A DNA stretch of 6,942 bases from Cyanobacteria bacterium UBA8156. GTDB lineage: Bacteria > Cyanobacteriota > Cyanobacteriia > Pseudanabaenales > Pseudanabaenaceae. This document shows positions 6,714 through 6,942 of this stretch, in pieces (position 1 is the stretch's first letter; the number at the start of each line of letters is the position of its first letter). Below the pieces are notes generated by a model. That model was not told the DNA's origin. It made no database searches and saw only the letters and a list, made by a program, of their open reading frames with translations. The position numbers were made by a program, and so were the translations under genes. The stretch lies in contig DMPD01000096.1 of the NCBI GenBank assembly GCA_003456125.1, positions 1 to 6,942 of the forward strand. Reading direction: 5' to 3'.

Positions 6714-6925
6714 TGCAACCTTGGCTTGATCGTCTCACCAATGAACGGTTAACCCGCTGTCTGTTGCTGATGGCCTTGGGTTGGGCGATCGCCCAGATTG
6801 TGGGCTACTTCAGCTCGGTGTTAACCATATTCCTATTGGCGAGCATTTTGGCCTTTTTGTTGTCCTACCCCGTCCAGGGTTTGACGCGGTGGTTGTCCCG
6901 ATCTACCGCCGTGACGGTGGTATAG
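6713..6925 (+). pseudogene. AI-2E family transporter, 5' fragment apparently interrupted after 70 codons
   Basis: The frame starts at ATG 6713, sharing one base with the permease stop, and encodes 70 residues before TAG at 6923-6925. The sequence matches the start of cyanobacterial AI-2E family (PF01594, formerly UPF0118) proteins: a short cytoplasmic lead MQPWLDRLTNERL, a hydrophobic span (about 15-55) and the characteristic ILAFLLSYPVQGLTRWL (45-61). Complete members are about 330-380 residues with roughly eight membrane segments and are reported to export autoinducer-2 or to act in Na+/H+ exchange, so most of the protein is missing. The stop coincides with an abrupt change to AT-rich DNA, which points to an insertion or a sequence join rather than a natural end. 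The rest of the gene, if present, is outside the window. A short natural variant seems unlikely. Confidence 0.7.
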
Positions 6926-6942
6926 TCAATTTAATTAAAAAT
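6921..6942. other. AT-rich junction, possible left end of an insertion element
   Basis: Only 2 of these 22 bases are G or C, while the 20 bases before are clearly GC-rich. The change falls inside a conserved reading frame. The junction reads GG-TA-TA-GTC, so a TA target duplication of the IS630/Tc1-mariner type is possible. With no opposite end and no transposase in view, the element type cannot be established. A MITE, another IS family or an assembly artefact at a sequence end are alternatives. Confidence 0.35.

Larger units (their letters stand above)
105..6792. repeat. HIP1 palindromes (GCGATCGC), 17 scattered copies
   Basis: Exact GCGATCGC octamers begin at 105, 284, 388, 1136, 1430, 1508, 2132, 2463, 2558, 2653, 3282, 3617, 4854, 5754, 6057, 6339 and 6785, about one per 400 bases. 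Fewer than one would be expected by chance. HIP1 abundance is a known hallmark of many cyanobacterial genomes. All copies lie inside genes. The longest gap, 3625-4853, covers the fkbM-like gene, the promoter region and the first part of recA. Confidence 0.95.

Noticed and set aside
105..6792. Scattered GCGATCGC palindromes read as operators or a dispersed regulatory array
   Set aside because: They are irregularly spaced, all lie inside coding regions, and match the known genome-wide HIP1 signal of cyanobacteria.

Overview
The window most likely comes from a cyanobacterial chromosome. The main evidence is the palindrome GCGATCGC (HIP1), which I count 17 times in 6.9 kb, together with a RecA of cyanobacterial type, a DUF309 gene and a Uma2-like gene end. 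I cannot name the genus. Coding density is very high: apart from the recA/fkbM divergence (55 bp) and an 11-bp and a 9-bp gap, adjacent genes overlap. I see no tRNA, rRNA, CRISPR array, riboswitch or factor-independent terminator, and no gene-free stretch over 300 bases.

Left part (+ strand, 1-1480): the 3' end of a gene whose C-terminus looks like a Uma2-family nuclease, then rlmN (23S rRNA/tRNA adenine C2-methyltransferase), then a small DUF309 gene. Each junction is an ATGA overlap, so the three are probably co-transcribed and translationally coupled. The DUF309 gene ends tail to tail on the next operon: both stop codons lie within one TTAA.

Middle part (- strand, 4462 down to 1477): a three-gene operon read right to left, an FkbM-like methyltransferase followed by two paralogous GT-B-type glycosyltransferases. 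It is probably a surface-glycan or glycolipid decoration cassette, although the substrate cannot be read from the sequence. The two glycosyltransferases arose by tandem duplication. Their last ~80 residues are far more alike than the rest, which suggests gene conversion or strong constraint. Sampled stretches here have lower GC than the flanks, as expected of an accessory insert between housekeeping genes.

Right part (+ strand, 4518-6942): recA, a DppB-like ABC transporter permease starting 9 bp after it, and the first 70 codons of an AI-2E-family membrane protein overlapping the permease stop. The AI-2E frame ends at a TAG exactly where the DNA switches from GC-rich to very AT-rich (6921-6942). 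The likeliest reading is a gene cut by an insertion element whose body lies beyond the window.

I did not find a clearly new biological system. The points most worth a second look are the interrupted AI-2E gene and the glycosyltransferase pair.
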